Below are positions 32,620 to 41,132 of a stretch of 64,000 nt of DNA, in pieces (within the stretch, counting starts at the first letter, position 1; the number at the start of each line of letters is the position of its first letter). The DNA comes from JBGPEQ01 sp050180895. Lineage in GTDB: Bacteria > Pseudomonadota > Alphaproteobacteria > Dongiales > Dongiaceae. Location of the stretch: the NCBI GenBank assembly GCA_050180895.1, contig JBFXDS010000001.1, forward strand, positions 806,001-870,000, in the 5' to 3' direction. The notes below the pieces were generated by a model. The model was not told the origin of the DNA, made no database searches, and saw only the letters and a list, made by a program, of their open reading frames with translations. The position numbers and the translations under genes were made by a program.

Positions 32620-34950
32620 ATGAACGAGAGCCAGGTAACGGCTGACGCCTCCCACGCCTTCGACACAAATCCCTGGACGGCGGCCTGGATGGGCATGGCT
32701 TTGGGCGCGCCGCCCTCTGGCGGCCTCGGCCTCGATGCGTGGTCCTACTGGCGCGACGCCTGCGAACGGGCCGTGCTGTTCTGGGACGTGATGCGGCAGC
32801 GGGGTGACAACTACCTCGCCAACGCGGCGAAGCTGGCGCCGAATGTCCTTAAATTCGACTACACGATTGTTGCCGACGGCCGCCAACTGCCGCGGCCGGT
32901 GAACTACGCCCTCGTGCGCATCGCGCCGCCGGCGGGCGTTGAAATCGACCCTCGTAAGCGTCCGTTCGTCGTCGTCGACCCACGTGCCGGTCATGGACCG
33001 GGCATCGGCGGTTTCAAGGCGGAGAGCGAAATCGGCGTCGCGCTCAAGGGAGGCCATCCCTGCTACTTCGTCGGGTTCCTGCCGGAACCCATGCCCGGGC
33101 AGACGATCGAAGACATCATGAATGCGGAGGCGACGTTCCTCGAACGGGTCATCGAACTGCACCCGGAGGCGGAGGGAAAGCCTGCCGTGATCGGCAACTG
33201 CCAAGCGGGCTGGGCCGTGATGATGCTGGCCGCCTCCAGGCCGGAGCTGTTCGGCCCGATCCTGATCGCCGGCGCGCCGCTCTCCTATTGGGCCGGGGTG
33301 CGCGGCAAGAATCCGATGCGCTATACCGGCGGACTGCTGGGCGGCAGCTGGCTCACGGCGCTGTTCGGCGACCTCGGCAACGGCAAGTTCGACGGCGCGT
33401 GGCTCGTCAGCAACTTCGAGAACCTTAATCCGGCCAACACTTGGTGGACGAAGCAATACAACCTCTATTCCAAGATCGACAGCGAGGCGCCGCGCTATCT
33501 CGGCTTCGAGGACTGGTGGGGCGGCCACGTGCTCCTCAATGCCGAGGAAATCCAGTTCATCGTCGACGAGCTCTTCGTCGGCAATAAACTCGCCACCGCG
33601 GAGATCGTAACGACCGACGGGACGCGCCTCGACCTGCGCGACATCCGCTCGCCGATCATCGTCTTCTGTTCGAAGGGCGACGATATCACGCCGCCACAGC
33701 AGGCCCTCGGCTGGATCCTGGACCTCTATGACAGCCTCGACGATATCCGCGCGCACGGGCAGACCATCGTCTATTCCGTGCACGAATCCATCGGCCATCT
33801 CGGCATCTTCGTCTCCGGCTCGGTGGCGAGGAAGGAGCATGATGAGTTCGCCAGCAACATCGACCTGATCGACGTGCTCCCGCCCGGCCTCTACGAGGCG
33901 GTGATGACGCCCAAGGATCCGAACGATCCCACCGCCGACTTCATCGCCGGCGACTATCTCGTGCGCTTCGAGGGGCGAGACCTCGACGCCATCCGGGCGC
34001 TCGGGGGCAACGACATCGAGGACGAACGGAAGTTCGCTGCGGTCGCTCGGATCTCCGAGATCAATCTCGGACTGTACCGCACGTTCCTGCAGCCCTGGAT
34101 CCGGGCGTTCGCCAATGAGGCATCCGCGGACTGGCTGCGCCGGTTGCATCCCCTGCGGCTGCAGTACGAGCTGTTCTCCGACAGCAATCCGTTCATGCGT
34201 GCCTTGCTCACGGTCGCGGAGCAGGTCCGGGAGCACCGGGAACCGGCAGGGCGCGAGAACCCGCTCCTGCAAGCGCAGGCAGAGATCTCGAAGCAGATCG
34301 AGAAGATGCTGGAGAGCTATGGCGAGATGCGGGACCATGCCTGCGAAGAGCTGTTCCACGCGATCTACGGCTCGTCGCTCTTGCAGGCGCTGGTCGGGCT
34401 CAAGGCCAGCGACGCCAGTCCGCGGCAGCATCCCGGCACGGACGCCGCGCATGTCGCGGCCGTGGAGCGCCACATTTCGGACTTCAAGGCACGTATCGCG
34501 GAGGGGGGCTCGCGGGAGGCCGCGATCCGCGCCCTTCTCTACATCCGGCTGGCGGAAGGAGCCGCCGACGAACGGGGACTCGCCTTGCTCCGGCGCATCC
34601 GAGACGAGCAAGGCGTCGGTCTCACGCTAGGCGAATTCAAGCAGCTTGTCCGCGAGCAGTTCTTCATGCTTCTCCTGGACGAGGAGCGTGCCATCGGCGC
34701 GATCCCGGCCATGTTGGCGAAGGATCGCGATGGTGCGGCTCGGGTGGCCCACGACTTGCAGCGGATGAGCGAGGTGGTCGGGCTGAAGACGAAAGCGGCA
34801 AAGGCGCGACTCGCCGAGGTCGAAGCGATCTTCGCGGCGGTCGGGAACGCTCCGAGCTCAGATGTCGCCCGGCTGGGCGATGCCGTTTCGGCGGGCTTGC
34901 GGACTGGGCCGGCGCCGCGCGCCGGGAAGGCGAAAAAGACGGCGGCATGA
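32620..34950 (+). CDS. DUF3141 domain-containing protein
   Basis: A 776-residue protein with an alpha/beta-hydrolase core distantly like PHA synthases: after RPFVVVDPRAGHGPGIGGFK comes AVIGNCQAGWAVMMLAASRPELFGPILIAGAPLSYW, where Cys in GNCQAG occupies the nucleophile elbow. An Asp (FCSKGDDITPPQQALGWILDLY) and a His (ESIGHLGIFVSG) follow at positions fitting a triad. The C-terminal ~300 residues are helical. The ATG at 32620 is preferred. It heads an operon with pta, ackA and fabI; the same gene set (an unknown orf, pta, ackA, fabI) is known in rhizobia. Biochemical function is unknown. Confidence 0.85.
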   Translation: MNESQVTADASHAFDTNPWTAAWMGMALGAPPSGGLGLDAWSYWRDACERAVLFWDVMRQRGDNYLANAAKLAPNVLKFDYTIVADGRQLPRPVNYALVRIAPPAGVEIDPRKRPFVVVDPRAGHGPGIGGFKAESEIGVALKGGHPCYFVGFLPEPMPGQTIEDIMNAEATFLERVIELHPEAEGKPAVIGNCQAGWAVMMLAASRPELFGPILIAGAPLSYWAGVRGKNPMRYTGGLLGGSWLTALFGDLGNGKFDGAWLVSNFENLNPANTWWTKQYNLYSKIDSEAPRYLGFEDWWGGHVLLNAEEIQFIVDELFVGNKLATAEIVTTDGTRLDLRDIRSPIIVFCSKGDDITPPQQALGWILDLYDSLDDIRAHGQTIVYSVHESIGHLGIFVSGSVARKEHDEFASNIDLIDVLPPGLYEAVMTPKDPNDPTADFIAGDYLVRFEGRDLDAIRALGGNDIEDERKFAAVARISEINLGLYRTFLQPWIRAFANEASADWLRRLHPLRLQYELFSDSNPFMRALLTVAEQVREHREPAGRENPLLQAQAEISKQIEKMLESYGEMRDHACEELFHAIYGSSLLQALVGLKASDASPRQHPGTDAAHVAAVERHISDFKARIAEGGSREAAIRALLYIRLAEGAADERGLALLRRIRDEQGVGLTLGEFKQLVREQFFMLLLDEERAIGAIPAMLAKDRDGAARVAHDLQRMSEVVGLKTKAAKARLAEVEAIFAAVGNAPSSDVARLGDAVSAGLRTGPAPRAGKAKKTAA

Positions 34951-34969
34951 TGTCTTCGCGACGATTCCG

Positions 34970-35932
34970 ATGAACGACGAGCCCGAAGCCGCCCCGATGC
35001 GGCGGCACGCGAAGTATGATCAGCTGATTGCCGCGGCCCGCGAGATCCGCGCGGTGCCGACGGCCGTCGCGCATCCGTGCGACGAGTCTTCGCTGAAGGG
35101 CGCGCTCGACGCCGCCGCAACCGGCATGATCCAACCCATCCTCGTCGGTCCGGAGGGAAAGATCCGCGGACTCGCGGAAAAGCTCGGCGACGCCATCGGC
35201 GCGGCGGAAATCATCGACGTTCCCCACAGCCACGCCGCCGCGGCCAAGGCGGTGGAACTCGTCCGCACCGGCCGCGCCCAGCTCATTATGAAGGGCAGCC
35301 TGCACTCGGATGAGCTGTTGGCGGAGATCGCGCGGCGGGAGACCGGTCTCAGGACGGAGCGGCGGATCAGCCACGTCTTCATCATGGATGTGCCGACCTA
35401 TCCCAAGACGCTGTTCATCACCGACGCGGCCGTGAACATTTTTCCCGACCTCGAGGCCAAGCGCGACATCGTCCAGAATGCCATCGACCTGCATATCGGG
35501 CTTGGCCTGGGGTCGCCCAAGGTCGCGATCCTCTCGGCCGTGGAGACCGTCACGCCGAAGATCCCGTCGACGATCGACGCTGCCGCTCTCTGCAAGATGG
35601 CCGACCGCGGCCAGATCGTGGGCGCCGAGCTCGACGGCCCGCTCGCCTTCGATAACGCCATCAGTCCCGAAGCGGCGCGGATCAAGGGCATTCGCTCAAC
35701 GGTCGCCGGCCAGGCCCAGATCCTAGTCGTGCCCGACCTCGAGGCCGGCAACATGCTGGCCAAGAATCTGACCTTCCTGTCGGGCGCGGATGCCGCCGGG
35801 ATCGTCTTGGGCGCGCGCGTCCCGGTCATCCTGACCTCGCGCGCCGACGAGGTCAGGACCCGCATGGCCTCTTGCGCCGTCGCGGCGCTCTATGCCGACA
35901 GCCTGGCCAAGAAGCAGCCGGTGCGGGCCTGA
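34970..35932 (+). CDS. pta: Phosphate acetyl/butyryl transferase
   Basis: A 320-residue PTA_PTB family enzyme interconverting acetyl-CoA and acetyl phosphate. Family segments: YDQLIAAAREIRAVPTAVAHPCDESSLKGALDAA, LVGPEGKIRGLAEKLG, LIMKGSLHSDELL, FIMDVPTYPKTLFITDAAVNIFPDLEAKRDIVQNAIDL and SRADEVRTRMASCAVAAL. It lacks the MaoC-like N-terminal domain found in longer bifunctional relatives. The ATG at 34970 lies 19 bases after the DUF3141 stop, and ackA follows after four bases, so the pair makes acetate plus ATP from acetyl-CoA. Confidence 0.92.
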   Translation: MNDEPEAAPMRRHAKYDQLIAAAREIRAVPTAVAHPCDESSLKGALDAAATGMIQPILVGPEGKIRGLAEKLGDAIGAAEIIDVPHSHAAAAKAVELVRTGRAQLIMKGSLHSDELLAEIARRETGLRTERRISHVFIMDVPTYPKTLFITDAAVNIFPDLEAKRDIVQNAIDLHIGLGLGSPKVAILSAVETVTPKIPSTIDAAALCKMADRGQIVGAELDGPLAFDNAISPEAARIKGIRSTVAGQAQILVVPDLEAGNMLAKNLTFLSGADAAGIVLGARVPVILTSRADEVRTRMASCAVAALYADSLAKKQPVRA

Positions 35933-35936
35933 GCCG

Positions 35937-37133
35937 ATGGCCGCGACCATCCTGGTCCTCAACGCCGGCAGTTCGAGCATCAAGTTCCAGCTTTTCGCGG
36001 TCGATGGCGACGACAGGCTCGCGCGGCGCCTGAAGGGGCAGATCGATGGAATCGGGACGCGCCCCAAGTTGCGCGTCAAGGGCAAGGACGGCGAAATCCT
36101 GATCGACAGTGGTTGGCCGGCCGACGCGGTCGGCGACGTGCCGGCCGCGCTGGACAGGACCGTCGCCTGGCTGCAGCAGCAGCTGGGCAACGAATTTCCG
36201 TCGGCGATCGGACACCGCGTCGCGCATGGCGGCCCCGACTTCTTCGAGCCGACGATGATCGATGACGCCGTCCTCGATCGGCTCGCGCGCCTCGTGCCTC
36301 TGGCCCCGCTCCACCAGCCGAACAATCTGGCGCCGATCCGGGCCGTCCGGCTTCGCCGTCCGGACATGCCGCAGGTGGCCTGTTTCGATACGGCCTTCCA
36401 TCACCGCCATTCCGAGGTCGCTCAGCGCTACGCCATTCCGGACGAGTTGCACCGCGAGGGCGTGCGCCGGTATGGATTCCATGGCCTGTCCTACGAGTTC
36501 ATCGCGGCATCGCTGCCGCGCGTCGCGCCGGCCATCGCCGGCGGGCGAGTCGTCGTCGCGCATCTCGGCAGCGGCGCGTCGATGTGCGCCATCGATGCCG
36601 GCCGCAGCATCGACAGCACGATGGGGTTCACGGCGCTGGACGGGTTGCCGATGGGCACGCGCACGGGACAGATCGACCCTGGCGTCCTGCTCTATCTCCT
36701 GACCACGAAGAACTGGGATGTCGCACGGCTCGAGCGGTTCCTTTACCAGGAGTGTGGTTTGAAGGGCCTCTCCGGCGTCAGCAACGACATGCGCGACCTG
36801 CTCGCCTCGGACGCGCCGCTCGCGAAGATCGCGGTCGACTACTTCGTCCATCGCATTCAGCGCGAGACGGCTGCGCTCGCCGCAGCCATGGGCGGCATCG
36901 ACGGCCTCGTCTTTACCGGCGGCATCGGCGAGAATGCGGCGCCCATCCGCGGCCGCGTCTGCGAGGGGCTGGCTTGGCTCGGGCTCGGGTTCGATGCGGC
37001 CGCGAATGCGCGACATGGCCCCTGCATTTCAACCGCGGATTCGCGGCTCTCGGCCTGGGTCATTCCCACGGATGAGGAGCGCATGATTGCGCGCCACACC
37101 TACGCGGCCAGCCGCCGCAGATCCGCCGCCTGA
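35937..37133 (+). CDS. ackA: Acetate kinase
   Basis: A 398-residue ASKHA kinase converting acetyl phosphate and ADP to acetate and ATP. N-terminal ILVLNAGSSSIKFQLF, then AIGHRVAHGGPDFFEPTMI, RRYGFHGLSYEFIA with the catalytic Arg/His region, VVVAHLGSGASMCAI, and the C-terminal GLVFTGGIGENAAPIR. The length is typical. It starts four bases after the pta stop, with GAGCCG before the ATG. It is third in the putatively low-oxygen-induced operon; substrate-level ATP from acetyl phosphate would be useful then. Propionate kinase activity cannot be excluded. Confidence 0.95.
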   Translation: MAATILVLNAGSSSIKFQLFAVDGDDRLARRLKGQIDGIGTRPKLRVKGKDGEILIDSGWPADAVGDVPAALDRTVAWLQQQLGNEFPSAIGHRVAHGGPDFFEPTMIDDAVLDRLARLVPLAPLHQPNNLAPIRAVRLRRPDMPQVACFDTAFHHRHSEVAQRYAIPDELHREGVRRYGFHGLSYEFIAASLPRVAPAIAGGRVVVAHLGSGASMCAIDAGRSIDSTMGFTALDGLPMGTRTGQIDPGVLLYLLTTKNWDVARLERFLYQECGLKGLSGVSNDMRDLLASDAPLAKIAVDYFVHRIQRETAALAAAMGGIDGLVFTGGIGENAAPIRGRVCEGLAWLGLGFDAAANARHGPCISTADSRLSAWVIPTDEERMIARHTYAASRRRSAA

Positions 37134-37183
37134 ACGTTTACCGCAGCCCGGCGCCGCCGCAGAGCTTGAGGGAGGCAACATTC

Positions 37184-37966
37184 ATGATCGATTTCGCTTC
37201 GCTGCCCCTGCTCAAGGGGAGGAAGGCGCTGGTGACCGGGATCGCCAACGATCAGTCGATTGCCTGGGGTTGTGCCAAGGCCTTCCGCCTCCTCGGCGCC
37301 GACCTTGCAGTCACCTATCTCAGTGAAAAGGCGAAACCCCACGTTGAACCCCTGGCGCGATCGCTCGACGCCTCGATCCTCCTGCCGCTCGACCTTCGGG
37401 TCGAGGGGCAGCTGGAGGCTGTCTTCGAGACGGTGCGAAAGGACTGGGGCACCCTCGACCTGGTGCTGCATTCGATCGCCTTCGCGCCGAAGGACGACCT
37501 GCAGGGACGAGTCGTGGATTGCTCGAAGGAGGGCTTCGGACTCGCGATGGAGCTGTCGTGCTGGTCGTTCATCCGGATGGCCAAGCTCGCGGAGCCGCTG
37601 ATGAGCCGCGGCGGCGCTCTGTTCACCATGACCTACTATGGTTCCCAGATGGTGGTCGAGCACTACAACATGATGGGGCCGGTGAAGGCGGCGCTCGAAG
37701 CGGCGACGCGCTATATGGCCGCCGAGCTCGGGCCGAAGGGCATCCGGGTCCATGCGATCTCGCCGGGGCCGCTCAAGACTCGGGCGGCATCCGGCATAAG
37801 CGAATTCGATCAGCTGCTCGAGAAGGCCCAGGAGAAGGCGCCCGCGCGCAGCCTCGTGTCGATCGACGACGTTGGTATCGCCGTGGCATTCCTGGCCACC
37901 GATGCGGCGAAGCTGATCACCGGCGAGACACTCTACATCGATGGCGGCTATCACATCATGGATTGA
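37184..37966 (+). CDS. fabI: Enoyl-ACP reductase FabI
   Basis: A 260-residue NADH-dependent reductase for the last step of fatty acid elongation. It has the divergent FabI nucleotide motif GIANDQSIAWGCAKAF, LVLHSIAFAP, and the catalytic Tyr161-x6-Lys168 in YNMMGPVKAAL together with Tyr151/152. It ends with TGETLYIDGGYHIMD. The ATG at 37184 follows GAGGGAGG. FabI in a pta-ackA operon suggests a second, condition-specific copy; the main fabI may be elsewhere. It could be insensitive to usual FabI inhibitors, but nothing here shows that. Confidence 0.93.
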   Translation: MIDFASLPLLKGRKALVTGIANDQSIAWGCAKAFRLLGADLAVTYLSEKAKPHVEPLARSLDASILLPLDLRVEGQLEAVFETVRKDWGTLDLVLHSIAFAPKDDLQGRVVDCSKEGFGLAMELSCWSFIRMAKLAEPLMSRGGALFTMTYYGSQMVVEHYNMMGPVKAALEAATRYMAAELGPKGIRVHAISPGPLKTRAASGISEFDQLLEKAQEKAPARSLVSIDDVGIAVAFLATDAAKLITGETLYIDGGYHIMD

Positions 37967-38069
37967 TCGGCAGGTCGCTCCGAGCCGGCGCGCTGCGTTC
38001 CTGCTCCTTGACAATTGCCGGCCATCCATGCCTCTTGCGCGGCGCTTGCAGCCGTCCCCGGGGGCCTCG

Positions 38070-39845
38070 ATGCATATCTACCGGACGCATACGTGCAACG
38101 CCCTGACGGCGGCCGATGTCGGCCGCGAGGCGCGGCTTTCGGGCTGGGTGCATCGCAAGCGCGACCACGGCAACCTGCTGTTCATCGATCTGCGCGACCA
38201 CTACGGGATCATGCAATGCGTGATCGACACCTCCAGCCCGCTGTTCAAGGCGGTGGAGGCGGTGCGCGTCGAGAGCGTCGTCACCGTCACCGGCAAGGTC
38301 GTCCATCGACCGCCGGAAACCGTCAATCCCAAGTTGGCGACGGGCGAGATCGAGCTGCAGATCGGTGACTTCACCCTGCAGTCGGCGGCCGAGGTGTTGC
38401 CGCTGCAGGTGGCCAGCGACGAGGATGCGGGCGAGGAGATCCGGCTGCGCCACCGCTTCCTCGATTTGCGGCGCGACAAGGTCCACCGCAACATCGTGCT
38501 GCGGGCGCAGGTGATCTCCAGCATCCGCCGGCGCATGATCGCGCAGGACTTCACCGAGTTCCAGACGCCGATCCTGACCTCCAGCTCGCCGGAGGGCGCG
38601 CGCGACTTCCTGGTGCCGAGCCGGCTGCATCCGGGCAAGTTCTATGCGCTGCCGCAGGCGCCGCAGCAGTTCAAGCAGCTGCTGATGGTCGCCGGCTTCG
38701 ACCGCTACTTCCAGATCGCGCCCTGCTTCCGCGACGAGGACAGCCGCGCCGACCGCAGCCCCGGCGAGTTCTATCAGCTCGATTTCGAGATGTCGTTCGT
38801 GACGCAGGAGGACGTGTTCGCGGCGATCGAGCCGGTGCTGCACGGCGTGTTCGAGGAGTTCGCCGGCACGCGCGCGGTGACGCCGCCGCCGTTTCCGCGC
38901 ATCGCCTACGAGGACGCGATGCTGCGCTACGGCTCCGACAAGCCGGACCTGCGCAATCCGCTGGTGATCGCCGACGTCACCGAGGCGTTCCGCGGCTCCG
39001 GCTTCGGCATCTTCGCCAGGCAGGTGGAGCAGGGCGGCGTCGTGCGTGCCATCCCGGCGCCGGGCGCCGCCGCGAAGCCACGCAGCTTCTTCGACAAGCT
39101 CAACGAGTGGGCGCGCGAGCAGGGCGCCGCGGGCCTCGGCTACATCGCCTTCGCGAGCGACGGTGCAAAGGGTCCGATCGCGAAGAACCTCGACGCGCCG
39201 CGCATCGCCGCCATCCGCGACGGCACCGGCCTCGAGGACGGCGACGCGGTGTTCTTCGTCTGCGACAAGAAAGCGGCTGCGGAGAAGTTCGCCGGCACGG
39301 TGCGCACGCGCATCGGCGGCGAGCTCGGCCTGCTCGAGAAGAACGAATTCCGCTTCTGCTGGATCGTCGATTTCCCGATGTACGAGCTGAATCCCGACAC
39401 CGGCAAGGTCGAGTTCAGCCACAACCCGTTCTCCATGCCGCAGGGCGGGCTGCAGGCGCTGGAGACGCAGGATCCGCTGACCATCAAGGCCTATCAGTAC
39501 GACATCGTCTGCAACGGCGTGGAGCTCTCCAGCGGCGCCATCCGCAATCACCTGCCGGAGATCATGTACAAGGCCTTTGCCATCGCCGGCTACAGCCGGG
39601 AGGACGTCGAGGGCCGCTTCGGCGGCATGCTCAACGCCTTCAAGTTCGGCGCGCCGCCGCATGGCGGCTCCGCGCCGGGCATCGACCGCATCGTCATGCT
39701 GCTGGCGGACGAGCCGAACATCCGCGAGGTCATCGCCTTCCCGCTCAACCAGCGCGCCGAGGACCTGCTGATGCAGGCGCCCTCCGAGGTGCCGCCGGCG
39801 CGGCTGCGGGAGGTGCACATCCGGCTGGACCTGCCGAAGACCTAG
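38070..39845 (+). CDS. aspS: Aspartyl-tRNA synthetase, probably non-discriminating
   Basis: A 591-residue class IIb synthetase. The N-terminal OB fold (RLSGWVHRKRDHGNLLFIDLRDHYG) binds the anticodon; motif 2 is RYFQIAPCFRDEDSRADRSPGEFYQLDFEM, the GAD insertion lies around 290-420, and motif 3 is GGSAPGIDRIVMLL. His33 in RKRDHGN is the position occupied by Leu in discriminating enzymes, so this AspRS probably also charges tRNA-Asn, to be amidated by GatCAB. The ATG at 38070 is the usual start. It follows fabI by 103 bases and may have its own promoter. Confidence 0.95.
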   Translation: MHIYRTHTCNALTAADVGREARLSGWVHRKRDHGNLLFIDLRDHYGIMQCVIDTSSPLFKAVEAVRVESVVTVTGKVVHRPPETVNPKLATGEIELQIGDFTLQSAAEVLPLQVASDEDAGEEIRLRHRFLDLRRDKVHRNIVLRAQVISSIRRRMIAQDFTEFQTPILTSSSPEGARDFLVPSRLHPGKFYALPQAPQQFKQLLMVAGFDRYFQIAPCFRDEDSRADRSPGEFYQLDFEMSFVTQEDVFAAIEPVLHGVFEEFAGTRAVTPPPFPRIAYEDAMLRYGSDKPDLRNPLVIADVTEAFRGSGFGIFARQVEQGGVVRAIPAPGAAAKPRSFFDKLNEWAREQGAAGLGYIAFASDGAKGPIAKNLDAPRIAAIRDGTGLEDGDAVFFVCDKKAAAEKFAGTVRTRIGGELGLLEKNEFRFCWIVDFPMYELNPDTGKVEFSHNPFSMPQGGLQALETQDPLTIKAYQYDIVCNGVELSSGAIRNHLPEIMYKAFAIAGYSREDVEGRFGGMLNAFKFGAPPHGGSAPGIDRIVMLLADEPNIREVIAFPLNQRAEDLLMQAPSEVPPARLREVHIRLDLPKT

Positions 39846-39937
39846 GGATGCCACAGCCGCTCGCGGCTGCCGTCCGGATCGAGACCGCAACCAGGCGGCC
39901 TCGGGAAATATCGAAGGGGAGGCGACCGGATCGTTTT

Positions 39938-41050
39938 CTATCGCCGCTCCTGCACGAGCTGGATCGCCTTGAGGTAAGCCCACTCTGGGTCCGTCAGCAT
40001 ATCCTGCGAGAAATCGGAATTCCTGGCGAAGATGTCGCCGCCGGTCGACGCGGCCGCGTCGGGGCCGCGTACCCGCAGGGCCCCCTCGCCATAGAAGAAT
40101 GCATCGAGGTCCGGATCGTCGAAGTCCTTGCCATGGTGCGCAAAGATCGCGTTGCGGCAGATGCGGAGCTGGGCGTCGGAGAGCGATTGCGTTCGCTCCA
40201 GGAGATCGGCGGCGTCGAGCGTCGCGGCGGAAAGATCGTCATCGAACAACGCGGCGGGCGCCGGGCAGCCCTCGATCAGGCTCGGCGTCTCCAGGGTGGG
40301 GAAACCGGGGCCGAAGCGGAGGTTGAGGTCGTTCTCCGGCTCCCAGTCGGTCCACGCCAGATCGAGTTCGACGCGCGGCTGCCCGTTCGCCCGCGTCTCC
40401 GCGAAGCGGGCGAGCTGCGCGGCCCACGGCCCGAGCGAGATGCCCCAAGGGCGATACGGCAGGATGATCTTGAATCGCGCATCTTCGATGGACCCGGCCC
40501 ACAGGGCGCCGGTTCGGGTGATGTAGGTGAGGTCCTCTCCGCCGCCGACATACTCGGTCAGACCATGGCGATAGGCATGCACGACCTCCACCGTCTCGGC
40601 GGGCGCAAAGATCACCTCGAAGACGTGCACTCTGTCGATGTGCTCCGCCCAGGGATGCCGGCGTTCGACGTTGCCGATGCTCAGATCGACCCGCGCGCCT
40701 CGCACGGTCGTCGTCATGTCCTCGAAGCCGGCGAACGTGCAGTCGCCGTCTTCGGGGCAGGCAGGCTCCGGAAAGCCCATCTGCACGCGGACCGTCTCAT
40801 TCCTGAGGTTGCGGAAGCGGTAGACGGCGGTCACGCGCCAGTCGCCGTCGCCCAGGATTCGATAGCCGCCCGGCGCCGTGCGCTCGATGCGGATGTCTTC
40901 GGAGAGCATCTGTACGCGGCTCTCGGCGAGGGGAACCAGATCCGCGCCGGCGCCGCCGAACGCGACGTCGTTGGCGGCGGCCGCGCCGGGCGCAAGCCCG
41001 ATCGCCGCCGCCACAGTGGCGGCCCGCAGGCCGCGCCATGCCGAGCTCAT
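39938..41050 (-). CDS. YARHG domain-containing secreted protein
   Basis: A 370-residue protein with a signal peptide (MSSAWRGLRAATVAAAIGLAPGAAAA, cleavage near 26). Residues ~30-280 form a beta-rich DUF4424-like part (ADLVPLAESRVQMLSEDIRIER..VTAVYRFRNLRNETVRVQMGFPEP). Near the C-terminus is a YARHG-type module: LSDAQLRICRNAIFAHHGKDFDDPDLDAFFY. Such proteins are extracytoplasmic and of unknown function. The start at 41050 begins the signal peptide. The CHAP-type gene is 82 bases upstream on the same strand, so both may be exported together. Confidence 0.78.
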   Translation of the reverse strand: MSSAWRGLRAATVAAAIGLAPGAAAANDVAFGGAGADLVPLAESRVQMLSEDIRIERTAPGGYRILGDGDWRVTAVYRFRNLRNETVRVQMGFPEPACPEDGDCTFAGFEDMTTTVRGARVDLSIGNVERRHPWAEHIDRVHVFEVIFAPAETVEVVHAYRHGLTEYVGGGEDLTYITRTGALWAGSIEDARFKIILPYRPWGISLGPWAAQLARFAETRANGQPRVELDLAWTDWEPENDLNLRFGPGFPTLETPSLIEGCPAPAALFDDDLSAATLDAADLLERTQSLSDAQLRICRNAIFAHHGKDFDDPDLDAFFYGEGALRVRGPDAAASTGGDIFARNSDFSQDMLTDPEWAYLKAIQLVQERR

Positions 41051-41132
41051 GATCTCTACCTCCGATTCGCACCGCCGCGGCGACGACTTCCCTCGGGCCA
41101 AGGGTCCGCAACGCTTGCGCCCGCTGCCCTCG

